Part shown: one piece after another, positions 34,061 through 42,107 of the stretch
How the letters are laid out: each line of letters starts with the position of its first letter
How positions within the stretch are numbered: position 1 is the stretch's first letter
Source: Firmicutes bacterium HGW-Firmicutes-16
GTDB lineage: Bacteria > Bacillota > Clostridia > Oscillospirales > Oscillospiraceae
Assembly: GCA_002841545.1 (NCBI GenBank)
Contig: PGZZ01000003.1
Location: 124,001-188,000, forward strand
Direction of reading: 5' to 3'
DNA: 64,000 bases
Notes under the pieces: generated by a model
The model's database searches: none
What the model was told of the DNA's origin: nothing
What the model saw: only the letters and a program-made list of their open reading frames with translations
Position numbers and translations under genes: made by a program

Positions 34061-34211
34061 TGCGTAGAAGGCTTATTCGCGTTAGAGTCTATCAAAATTA
34101 TTTCTGTACCAGATACTTTAGTGCTTTTGTATGCATTTAATTACAATATAGGCGAATAACTTTCCACGCATAAGCCGAAGAGTTTAGGATCAAATCCTGC
34201 CTACGTAACCA
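34061..34211 (+). other. tRNA-like remnant (possible tRNA-Met-type 3' end; candidate attachment site)
   Basis: 34184-34211 reads as a T arm (TTAGG, loop ATCAAAT, CCTGC), a 7-base acceptor strand CTACGTA, then A-CCA, with exact tRNA spacing. Upstream, CATAA-GCCGA-AGAGT resembles the anticodon and variable region of initiator tRNA. TGCGTAG (34061-34067) can pair all seven bases with the acceptor strand (one G-T). However, the span is 151 bases, the anticodon stem does not form, and the T loop starts with A. So it is not a working tRNA. The remainder of 33999-34557 holds only the promoter and attenuator of the next gene. Confidence 0.45.
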
Positions 34212-34401
34212 AAAAAACGAAAGCATTATCCAGAATGTGGGTAACGCTCTCGCTTTCTAATTTGAGACTGAAAGAACATTCTATATTGGTCAAGGGCTTA
34301 AGGGGTGATTAGGGCAAATTGTTTTTCATCGCAAATTTGCACGAAATTCACTGAGTTACCTCCATTTCTGAGCTTGCAAATGGTATGAATACTTTATAAA
34401 A

Positions 34402-34430
34402 TTGAAATTTGTTATATAACGTGTTATACT
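34402..34430 (+). promoter_or_regulatory. Promoter of the first ABC-F gene
   Basis: TTGAAA (34402-34407), 17-base spacer, TATACT (34425-34430). It leaves a leader of about 120 bases before the coding start. Confidence 0.78.
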
Positions 34431-34496
34431 ATTAGAACAAGCGCAAAAGAAAGTCTTTTTTTATATAAAATCAATTGAAAAATTGCGATTGGAACG

Positions 34497-34535
34497 ATGA
34501 TATATTGAAGAGCTTATTTTAATAAGCTCTTTTTT
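34497..34535 (+). terminator. Leader attenuator of the ABC-F gene, with a three-codon upstream ORF
   Basis: An intrinsic terminator (10-bp stem 34508-34517 with 34522-34531, loop TTTA, T run to 34535) sits between promoter and gene. Just before it, ATG ATA TAT TGA (34497-34508) is a minimal ORF whose stop touches the stem. Antibiotic-resistance ABC-F genes are commonly induced by ribosome stalling in such leaders. The weak ribosome site of the small ORF keeps that part tentative. Confidence 0.75.
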
Positions 34536-34557
34536 GGTAACAAAGAGAGGTAATACT

Positions 34558-36297
34558 ATGATAAAAGTTGAAAACTTATCCTACTCATTTCCGCAAAAGG
34601 ATCTATATGATAAGATTTCTTTTACACTGGAGGATGGTCAACATTGCGCGTTTATCGGATCAAGTGGCAGTGGAAAAAGCACTCTGGTAGATATATTGAT
34701 GAACCCCGAAAAGCATTTGTTCGATGGAAAGCTAGAAATCGACCCCAATTGCATAATTGGGTATCTAAGTCAGTTCTCTCAACTGGACGATGCAAAAGAA
34801 ATCACGGTTATCGATTATATAGGTAAAGAATTTTATAGGCTGCAAAATGAACTGACAGTTATTTGTGCAGAAATGGAAACCTCCGCGGATACTGATTCTT
34901 TGCTCGAAAAGTATCAGCAGGCGTTAGACGCATTCGATGCAATTGACGGGGACAATTTTGAAAGCAATATTAAAAGGAAACTAAATCTTGCAGACTTATT
35001 GAAGCATAAAGACCTAAAAGTATCTGATCTTAGTGGCGGAGAATTCAAACTTATTCAAACGATTAAGATAATGCTGACTAATCCAGACTTAATCATTATG
35101 GATGAACCCGAAGTGTTTTTAGACTTTGAGAACCTTAATGCCCTTAAAAATCTAATTAATTCATACAAAGGTATAATGCTGGTTATTACGCACAACAGGT
35201 ATCTATTGAATCAGTGTTTCAACAAAATTATTCACCTTGAAAACATGCAGCTCGAAGAGTTTGATGGAAGGTATATTGATTATAATTTCGCGTTGCTTCA
35301 GCGTAAAATCGAATTACTTGAGCTAGCTTCCGCCGATACCGAAGAAATTGAGAGAAACGAAAAATTAATCGACAGACTGAGATTTATCGCAACTAACAAT
35401 GCAGAAGCCGCCAGCGGGAAATCTCTGCATGCAAGAGTTAAATTTCAAGAAAGATTAGAAGCTCGCAGAATCCCCGCACCATTTGTAGAAGTGAAAGAAC
35501 CGGATATCAGTTTTGTTGCAGAAAATAAAATAGAGGAATCCATTGCTTTAAAAGTCGAAAATTACAGTGTTTCTTTTGATGATATACTTCTGGAAAATGT
35601 AAGCTTTGAGATTAAATCTACAGACAAAGTAGCCCTTATCGGTTCAAATGGCACCGGAAAGACAACTTTACTCCGAGAGATTTACGAAAATAAACAGCCG
35701 TCTATTGAGATAAATAAAGACGTTGAAGTGGCATATTTATCTCAGCTTCAAGGCGAAACGCTAAACGAGTCCAATACAATACGTGAAGAGTTCTCCTATA
35801 CAGGGTATGAAACCCGCGAAGAAATTGGGTTATATATTTCAAGCTATGGGTTTGACCCTGATGTCATAAATCAGAAGATAGGAACTTTTTCCGGCGGAGA
35901 AAGAAATATACTTCAATTGGCGAAAATCTCCTCCGGTAAAGCCGGCTTGCTGTTGCTCGATGAACCAACAAGCCATTTGGACATCCATTCACAGCTCGCG
36001 CTGGAAAAAGCTATAATAAACTATAATGGTGCTATTCTCATGATTTCTCATGATTTCCATTCTATAGTAAACTGCATGGATTATGTTTTGATGATTGAAA
36101 ATAAGACGATTAGAAAAATGAGTATGCGGAAGTTCAGAAAGATGATTTATGCGAATTATTTTGATAGAGACTATTTAGAAATTGAACAGAAGAAAATATC
36201 AATCGAAACGAAAATAGCTTTGGCTTTAAAAAATAAGGATTTCACGCTTGCAAAGCTTCTATCTGAAGAACTGGAAGCGCAGATAAAGCTACTATAA
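34558..36297 (+). CDS. ABC-F protein (antibiotic-resistance-type candidate)
   Basis: 579 residues from ATG 34558 (GAGAGG site). Two ATPase domains, no membrane segment. NBD1: GSSGSGKSTLVD (about 33-44), LSGGEFKL, IIMDEPEVFLDF. NBD2: GSNGTGKTTLLRE (about 360), FSGGERNIL, LLLLDEPTSHLDI. A linker (about 235-310) joins them and there is a short charged C-terminal tail. ABC-F factors bind the ribosomal E site. Subfamilies with an induced leader displace drugs such as lincosamides, streptogramins A and pleuromutilins. The leader attenuator supports that role, while the drug class cannot be read. Gene AT-richness and accessory neighbours suggest acquisition. Confidence 0.88.
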   Translation: MIKVENLSYSFPQKDLYDKISFTLEDGQHCAFIGSSGSGKSTLVDILMNPEKHLFDGKLEIDPNCIIGYLSQFSQLDDAKEITVIDYIGKEFYRLQNELTVICAEMETSADTDSLLEKYQQALDAFDAIDGDNFESNIKRKLNLADLLKHKDLKVSDLSGGEFKLIQTIKIMLTNPDLIIMDEPEVFLDFENLNALKNLINSYKGIMLVITHNRYLLNQCFNKIIHLENMQLEEFDGRYIDYNFALLQRKIELLELASADTEEIERNEKLIDRLRFIATNNAEAASGKSLHARVKFQERLEARRIPAPFVEVKEPDISFVAENKIEESIALKVENYSVSFDDILLENVSFEIKSTDKVALIGSNGTGKTTLLREIYENKQPSIEINKDVEVAYLSQLQGETLNESNTIREEFSYTGYETREEIGLYISSYGFDPDVINQKIGTFSGGERNILQLAKISSGKAGLLLLDEPTSHLDIHSQLALEKAIINYNGAILMISHDFHSIVNCMDYVLMIENKTIRKMSMRKFRKMIYANYFDRDYLEIEQKKISIETKIALALKNKDFTLAKLLSEELEAQIKLL

Positions 36298-36338
36298 ATC
36301 GTGTGTTCAAAATCATATAGCCAGAGGCCTCACCAATT

Positions 36339-36382
36339 CCGCCTTCGTCCCATAAGCTGTAAAGAATAAGGACGAAAGGCGG
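36339..36382 (+). promoter_or_regulatory. Hairpin that covers the patatin gene's ribosome site
   Basis: CCGCCTTCGTCC (36339-36350) is complementary, with a one-base bulge, to 36370-36382, and the right arm contains AAGGCGG, the only candidate ribosome site for the ATG at 36390. It may limit translation of the phospholipase or be the 3' end hairpin of the ABC-F transcript. Confidence 0.65.
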
Positions 36383-36389
36383 GCATTAT

Positions 36390-37388
36390 ATGGTTTCAAT
36401 CTTATCTATTGACGGTGGGGGTATCCGAGGCATTATACCGGCGACATTTTTAATTGAATTTGAAAGGCGAACGGGAAAACCAATCTGCGAGCTTTTCGAC
36501 CTCATTGCAGGTACCTCAACGGGCGGAATTCTCGCTGCCACGCTAACGCTGCCAAACAGGCATGGTAAACCGAAATACTCTGCAGAACAGGTGCGTTCCG
36601 CGTATTTTGAGCACGGAGGAGATATCTTTCACCGAAGCCTGCTTCGTTCGGCGACAACGCTTGGCGGCCTTGCGAGGCCCAAATATTCGCCGCACGGGCT
36701 GGACTCGATGCTCGAGAAATATCTCGGCAACAAACGGTTACATACAACGCTTACAGAGATTCTTGTTACGGCCTACGACATGGCGAGCAGCACACCATGG
36801 TTTTTCAAGACTTCTTTCGCCAAATTTCACCATGCACCTGCGGACGATCCGCTGTTGACTCAGGTTGCGCGCGCGACAGCCGCCGCTCCAACCTATTTTC
36901 CGCCGCTTACGATGGAAGGACATTGCATGGTTGACGGCGGCATATTTGCCTGCAATCCGGCGCTGTGCGCATACGCGCAGGCGCGCAACATGTATCCGGA
37001 GGAAAAAGAATTTTTGGTTGTATCTCTTGGTACAGGTGTGCAGGTGCATAATCGGCCTTGCTCAAAAATCGACAATTGGGGTGTTGCTGATTGGGCCGTA
37101 CCAATAACCTCCGTCGTGCTGAACTCCTCGAGTGCTTCGGTAGATTACCAGATGCGCGCGCTGGTCGGAAGCGAAAACTATGTGCGCTTTCAGGTGCAGT
37201 TGGATGACGATACCAAAGAAATGGATGACGCGAGCGAAAAAAATATGAGGAAGCTCGAGGAGCTTGCGCAGCAGGCCGTTAAGCAAGAGTCCGCAACAAT
37301 TGACCGGCTTTGCCGCGCGCTGAAGAAGCGAGAGCCGAAGGCTATGTCGTTTAAGTTATCCACTGCCGGAAAAGCGAACCCGGCATAA
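36390..37388 (+). CDS. Patatin-like phospholipase (CapV-like)
   Basis: 332 residues. The oxyanion motif DGGGIRG (8-14) comes at the very start, the nucleophile elbow GTSTGG holds Ser43, and the dyad Asp lies in MVDGGIF (about 182). No signal peptide, so it acts in the cytoplasm on membrane phospholipids or acyl esters. The compact N-terminus and length match the soluble patatin group that includes CBASS effectors such as CapV, but no CD-NTase, cGAS-like or other defence gene is beside it. It is flanked by two ABC-F genes. A stand-alone lipase or a solitary effector are both possible. Confidence 0.88.
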   Translation: MVSILSIDGGGIRGIIPATFLIEFERRTGKPICELFDLIAGTSTGGILAATLTLPNRHGKPKYSAEQVRSAYFEHGGDIFHRSLLRSATTLGGLARPKYSPHGLDSMLEKYLGNKRLHTTLTEILVTAYDMASSTPWFFKTSFAKFHHAPADDPLLTQVARATAAAPTYFPPLTMEGHCMVDGGIFACNPALCAYAQARNMYPEEKEFLVVSLGTGVQVHNRPCSKIDNWGVADWAVPITSVVLNSSSASVDYQMRALVGSENYVRFQVQLDDDTKEMDDASEKNMRKLEELAQQAVKQESATIDRLCRALKKREPKAMSFKLSTAGKANPA

Positions 37389-37537
37389 ATAATGCCCGAG
37401 TTCACTATTAAAACCGTATTTGAGTACTCAGTTAATATAGACATCTCTTTTAATAATTGCGTCATTATGACGAAAATGAAAAAATTCGTTTATTCCTCGA
37501 AAGCCGATGACAAGGCAATCAGTACTAAATGTCATAA

Positions 37538-37572
37538 AATAACCGATCGTCAAAATGCGGCAATCGGTTATT
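37538..37572. terminator. Weak hairpin, possible terminator of the patatin gene
   Basis: Perfect 10-bp stem (37538-37547 with 37563-37572), 15-base loop, followed by AT-rich sequence rather than a clean T run. The 328-base gap 37389-37716 otherwise contains only a poor promoter-like stretch before the next gene and no gene I can support. Confidence 0.45.
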
Positions 37573-37716
37573 ATATTATGCCAGGAAGTAATATATAAAG
37601 GAATGTATTTACTGCAAAAAATATGCTACACTTAAGGAAGTTAATAAGGATGTCTTTGTGGACTGCAATAGGAAATGACCCTGCCAAAAACAAAGTCAAT
37701 TTCTAAAGGAGAAACG

Positions 37717-39516
37717 ATGCTATTAGCAGCAGAGCATATATATAAAAGCTATGATACGAAGCAGCTGTTGCAGGATGCCACACTGTATCTAAGCGAAAGG
37801 GACCGAATTGGTATCATCGGCATTAATGGGACGGGCAAGAGCACACTGCTGAAAATTCTTGCAGGGTTGGAGCCGCCTGATGCCGGTTCAGTTACCGTTC
37901 AAAGAAACGCACGGATAACGTTTCTGCCGCAAAATCCGGTTATGAACGATGACCTTACGGTACTTGAACAGGTTTTTGCGGAATTCACTCCACAATTTCG
38001 CGAGATAAACGAATACGAAGTAAAGTCCATGCTGACACGGTTAGGGATAACTGATCATAATGCCAAAATCGGAACGTTATCCGGCGGACAGAGAAAACGG
38101 GTGGCGCTTTCAGCTGCGCTTATTCATCCGTCGGATATACTGATTCTCGACGAGCCGACAAACCATCTTGACAGCGATATGGTCATCTGGCTGGAACAAC
38201 GGCTCAGCCGCTTTTCGGGCGGACTCATCATGGTGACCCATGACCGTTATTTTCTTGAGCGGGTCGTAAACCGTATAACGGAGCTGTCGCGTGCCAAGCT
38301 CTACACATATGAAGCTAAATATTCTAAATATCTGGAGCTTAAGGCACAGCGAGACGATTATGCTGAGGCAAGCGAACGAAAAAGGCAGGCAATTTTACGC
38401 AAAGAGTATCAATGGATTATGCGCGGATCCAGAGCACGCAGCACAAAGAGCCGAGACCGCATTGAAAGATATAATGCGCTTAGGGATCAATCATCACCAA
38501 CGGCGGATGATACTGTTGCGATGGCGACCATGTCCAGCCGCATGGGGAAGAAGCTGATTGAGCTCACCGATATTTCCAAGACGTTTGATAAAACCTGCGT
38601 GATTGACCATTTTTCTTATAACATTAAGCGCGACGACCGCATCGGCATTGTTGGGAAAAACGGCGCGGGAAAATCCACGCTGCTGAACATAATTGCCGGG
38701 TGTCTTACGCCGGATGAGGGCATAGTGGAAGTTGGATCTACTGTCAAAATCGGATATTTCACTCAGGAAGGCCGCGAACTGGATAGCGGAATGAGGGTTC
38801 ATGACTTTACAAGCGAAATAGCAAGCGAAGTCAAGACCGAAGAAGGTACCTTCACTGCCTCGCAAATGCTGGAGAGATTTTTGTTTACTCCAGATATGCA
38901 ATACGCAAGTATCGGAAAACTCAGCGGTGGGGAAAGGCGGCGGCTCTATCTTCTGAGCATCCTTATCGCCGCGCCTAATATCCTTTTGCTCGACGAGCCA
39001 ACAAATGATTTGGACATTGAGACCTTGACCATTTTCGAGGATTATCTGGACTCATTTCCCGGAGCTGTCATTACCGTCTCCCATGACCGCTACTTCCTCG
39101 ATAAAATTGCAAGCTCAATTTTTGAGGTGACGGACGGCGGAAAAATTACAGCCTACACAGGAAATTATTCTGACTACGCTGAAAAGCGCCCGGTGACTCA
39201 GGAATCAAACGAAAGAAAAGAAAGCTCGCAGACTGAGCTTCCCACAGCAGATAAAAACGACGTAAGGATAAAGCAAAAAAAGCTGAAATTTTCCTTCAAT
39301 GAGCAGCGGGAGTTTGATACTATTGATGACGAAATTGCCGCGATTGAGACTAAAATCTCAGAATGCGGCAAGGAAACGGAAAAAGCGTCCAGCGATTATG
39401 TGCGATTGTTGGAGCTGTCAGAGCAGATGGAAATATTGAAATCGGAGCTTGAAACAAAGACCGAGCGTTGGCTGTATCTGAATGAGCTTGCCGATCAAAT
39501 CAAGGCGCAGAATTAA
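37717..39516 (+). CDS. ABC-F protein, Uup/YfmR-like
   Basis: 599 residues from ATG 37717 with AAAGGAG. NBD1: GINGTGKSTLLKIL (about 36-49), LSGGQRKRVAL, LILDEPTNHLDSD. Linker with many basic residues (about 200-260, RKEYQWIMRGSRARSTKS). NBD2: [14 protein letters not shown] (about 325), LSGGERRRLYL, LLLDEPTNDLDIETL. A C-terminal coiled coil (about 535-595) after an acidic linker is the Uup C-terminal domain. Uup-type factors resolve stalled ribosomes and affect genome stability; they usually do not give drug resistance. Walker and signature motifs are complete in both halves. Confidence 0.92.
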   Translation: MLLAAEHIYKSYDTKQLLQDATLYLSERDRIGIIGINGTGKSTLLKILAGLEPPDAGSVTVQRNARITFLPQNPVMNDDLTVLEQVFAEFTPQFREINEYEVKSMLTRLGITDHNAKIGTLSGGQRKRVALSAALIHPSDILILDEPTNHLDSDMVIWLEQRLSRFSGGLIMVTHDRYFLERVVNRITELSRAKLYTYEAKYSKYLELKAQRDDYAEASERKRQAILRKEYQWIMRGSRARSTKSRDRIERYNALRDQSSPTADDTVAMATMSSRMGKKLIELTDISKTFDKTCVIDHFSYNIKRDDRIGIVGKNGAGKSTLLNIIAGCLTPDEGIVEVGSTVKIGYFTQEGRELDSGMRVHDFTSEIASEVKTEEGTFTASQMLERFLFTPDMQYASIGKLSGGERRRLYLLSILIAAPNILLLDEPTNDLDIETLTIFEDYLDSFPGAVITVSHDRYFLDKIASSIFEVTDGGKITAYTGNYSDYAEKRPVTQESNERKESSQTELPTADKNDVRIKQKKLKFSFNEQREFDTIDDEIAAIETKISECGKETEKASSDYVRLLELSEQMEILKSELETKTERWLYLNELADQIKAQN

Positions 39517-39600
39517 GATTAAGGTAATTCGCATCATCCATATACAGACAAGCTGGCATAGCTGTATTGAGAAGCCTTGATACAACGAAGGAAATAACAT

Positions 39601-40257
39601 ATGAGTATTATCAATCCTCAAATTTCAAATAAGCCCATTCATATTAATGATTTTTCTTCCTATGCAGAGAATTATTTGTCGGAAGAGGCACCAATTTACG
39701 AAATTGAATGTTATGAAGAGCGAATTGAAAGAGGGAATTTTTATAGCATTGAAACCAAAAAGAGCATTTTCAAAAATTGTATTTTTCACAATTGCAGCTT
39801 TGAAAATGCAAGTTTTATTGACGTCATATTTGAATGTTGCGACTTGTCAAACAGTAAATTTACAGGGTCCTACTTTGAACGATGCCAATTTGTGTCCTGT
39901 AAGTGTATAGGTATAGATATGAGCGGTTCGATAGTTAAGCAAGTGTCTTTTGAATCGTCTAATTTTCAGTATTCCAACTTTAATAAAATTAAGATGACCG
40001 ATGTTCTATTTAATAACATTAATTTTTCCGAATCGTCTATGTCTGAAGCAAAACTAAATAGATTTGAAGCAGCCAAGTCCAAATTTATAAAAAACAACTT
40101 GTTCAAAACAATGCTGGCAGCAGTGGACTTTACCGATAACGAGTTCGTTGCACCCACAGTGTCAAATCCTCCAATTGAACTAAAAGGAGCTGTTATCAAT
40201 ACGTTCCAAGCGGTAGATTTGATTGGTCTCTGGGGAGTTGTTGTTAAGCAATTATGA
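39601..40257 (+). CDS. Pentapeptide-repeat protein, Qnr-like
   Basis: 218 residues, the size of Qnr proteins. From about residue 50 to 165 every fifth position is Phe, Leu, Ile or Met in A(D/N)LxX-type units (FKNCIFHNCSFENASF, FESSNFQYSNF, FNNINFSESSM), which fold as a right-handed beta-helix that mimics DNA. The C-terminus IELKGAVINTFQAVDLIGLWGVVV parallels the closing segment of Qnr proteins that protect gyrase. Start ATG 39601 follows AAGGAAAT. Qnr-like function is an inference; other pentapeptide proteins have different roles. Very AT-rich compared with the operons on either side. Confidence 0.82.
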   Translation: MSIINPQISNKPIHINDFSSYAENYLSEEAPIYEIECYEERIERGNFYSIETKKSIFKNCIFHNCSFENASFIDVIFECCDLSNSKFTGSYFERCQFVSCKCIGIDMSGSIVKQVSFESSNFQYSNFNKIKMTDVLFNNINFSESSMSEAKLNRFEAAKSKFIKNNLFKTMLAAVDFTDNEFVAPTVSNPPIELKGAVINTFQAVDLIGLWGVVVKQL

Positions 40258-40381
40258 GCTGCGCTTAATTGATAATTTGTTGTGACCGGTGTAGAATCGT
40301 ATCAAGGCTGAGCACCTGCACATAAATTCATAAATAAGTAATCATTGAAACAATAAAGCAAAGATTTTCAGGGAGGAAAAT

Positions 40382-41974
40382 ATGAATCAAAGGGTTTTTA
40401 ATAAAGGAATGATCAGCTTGTTGCTGACGGCTGTACTCATCGTCTCGATTTTGCCGTTGCAGGCAAATGCATCAAGCCTACTGCGGCTTGATGGGACGGA
40501 CTGTGTTTTCAACTATCCGGGAATTGGCGACGCAATCAGCCTCACCAATGTATCGGAGATGAACACGAGTGATCGCTTTTGTACATTTGAAGTCAACACT
40601 GCCGACGAGAATGCGGTGGTTTACGGGCAGACAACCCTGACCCTTCTGAAAAGCGGCCTGCTCTATGCCAACCACTGGAACGGCAACCGCACTTGGTCCG
40701 GCAAGCAGGTTGAAAAAACTCTGTGGGCAAACAATGTCCTGCGCGAGCCGAGCGCCAAAAACATCGGCAGCACACTTACGCTTACCGAGCCGGGGTATTA
40801 TCAGATTCCGTTTGACGTCGGCGGCGACAGCTATACCTTCAGCGTTGAAGTGCGCGTTGCGGCGCCCGACTATGCAAGCTACTTAAAAACGCTGATTTCA
40901 ACATACGGGATTTTGCCGCAGCTGACCGGGAATAGCCTGCCAATGTTAGAAAAGACCAATATGAGAGGCTTATTCTACGCAGGGCTTGCTGATTTTGATG
41001 GCAACGGAACACAGGAATTGGTGGTGCTATATTATAAGGACTACAAGCCAAATGAAGATCTCGACGATCTTGGCATCGTTTATGAGGTTTGGAGCCAGCA
41101 GAACGGGGAGCTGAGGATGCTGTATTCCAGCGCGGATGACAGAGGTTTGCCGTATTGCATGTCGGACAGCGGCGCGCTCGCTTCAATCGGGCTGATACAA
41201 TCGGACGGCAAGCAATACCTGCATGTGCGTAACCACGGAAGCTCGTCCTGTTCTCAAGAACTGACCGATACACTTTTCAGCGTTATTGACGGTAAATGGC
41301 AAAAGACGCACACGCTCATGGTGGATACGGTTTATCCCGAGGAGGGAGACACCACGCCGAGAACGAGCTACTATGAGGATGGGGCGGTGATTACAGAGGA
41401 AGCCTATCTGCAGGCATTTTCAAAGCTCTCAAGGGAGACAACTGTTTTCATCAGCTCGCTGGATAACGACAGCAAGTTGCATATCAGCATAGCAGACTAT
41501 CGCACGAAGCTGCAGGACTTTATCGCCTCGCTCAATGTCACGAAAACTGCGATGCCCTCCACTGCGAGCGTGCTGGTGGATGGCACACGCGTTCAGTTTC
41601 AGGCCTATACCATAGAGAATAACAATTACTTCAAATTGCGCGACATTGCCGCGGCTATAAGTGGGACGGCGCGTCAATTCAATGTCGAGTGGGACAGCAT
41701 CCAAAACTCAATCAAGCTGATCTCCGGTACAGCATACACCAAGGTCGGCGGTGAACTCGTCACAACGGGAACTGTGGTTAGCGGCAGCGTGCCGCAGAAC
41801 AAATCAAGCCTGCTGTTGGACGGCGAAGCTGTCAACCTGACCGCATACACCATTGCGGGCAACAACTATTTTAAGCTCCGCGATCTTGGACAGGCTCTGC
41901 ATTTCGATGTGCGCTGGGACGGCACCGCAGGTACCATTCTAATTGACACTACGCAGGATTATTCCAACCAATAG
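40382..41974 (+). CDS. Secreted protein with two copper-amine-oxidase-like stalk domains
   Basis: 530 residues. A signal peptide (about 1-31, cut after NASA-type ANA) leads a unique domain (about 32-380) that contains an ADFDGNGTQELVVLYY segment resembling repeat-type calcium-binding or FG-GAP-like loops. Two C-terminal repeats follow (about 388-445 and 462-522), each with VDGTRVQFQAYTIENNNYFKLRD-style sequence typical of the Clostridia stalk domain related to the copper amine oxidase N-terminus. It lies outside the cell, probably attached to the wall. Function unknown. GGGAGG site before ATG 40382. Confidence 0.82.
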   Translation: MNQRVFNKGMISLLLTAVLIVSILPLQANASSLLRLDGTDCVFNYPGIGDAISLTNVSEMNTSDRFCTFEVNTADENAVVYGQTTLTLLKSGLLYANHWNGNRTWSGKQVEKTLWANNVLREPSAKNIGSTLTLTEPGYYQIPFDVGGDSYTFSVEVRVAAPDYASYLKTLISTYGILPQLTGNSLPMLEKTNMRGLFYAGLADFDGNGTQELVVLYYKDYKPNEDLDDLGIVYEVWSQQNGELRMLYSSADDRGLPYCMSDSGALASIGLIQSDGKQYLHVRNHGSSSCSQELTDTLFSVIDGKWQKTHTLMVDTVYPEEGDTTPRTSYYEDGAVITEEAYLQAFSKLSRETTVFISSLDNDSKLHISIADYRTKLQDFIASLNVTKTAMPSTASVLVDGTRVQFQAYTIENNNYFKLRDIAAAISGTARQFNVEWDSIQNSIKLISGTAYTKVGGELVTTGTVVSGSVPQNKSSLLLDGEAVNLTAYTIAGNNYFKLRDLGQALHFDVRWDGTAGTILIDTTQDYSNQ

Positions 41975-42035
41975 GAACGGAAAAAACAATACGTTGGTTG
42001 TTCTGGGACATTTTAAATCCCGCCTGAAAGCCAGA

Positions 42036-42072
42036 AGCAACCGCCCTAAATCAACGATTTAGGGCGGTTGCT
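42036..42072. terminator. Bidirectional terminator
   Basis: Perfect 17-bp stem (42036-42052 with 42056-42072), three-base loop, in the convergent gap between the stalk-domain gene and ggt. T-rich sequence is short, but the stem is very stable. Confidence 0.8.
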
Positions 42073-42107
42073 ATTTAGTATATAACAATGCATTTTTTCG
42101 GATGACC

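Noticed and set aside
34061-34211. A functional tRNA gene
   Set aside because: The span is too long, the anticodon stem does not pair, and the T loop begins with A rather than T; only a relic is claimed.
34214-34258. Minus-strand terminator-like hairpin followed by seven T
   Set aside because: The imperfect stem with a T run lies on the minus strand, but no minus-strand gene ends there, so I do not call it a terminator.
36390-37388. A CBASS anti-phage operon
   Set aside because: The patatin is CapV-like, but no CD-NTase, Cap2/Cap3 or other defence gene lies within the window, so a CBASS call is not supported.
37392-37598. Short plus-strand frame after the patatin gene
   Set aside because: No ribosome site, ends inside the hairpin at 37538-37572, and the sequence looks non-coding.
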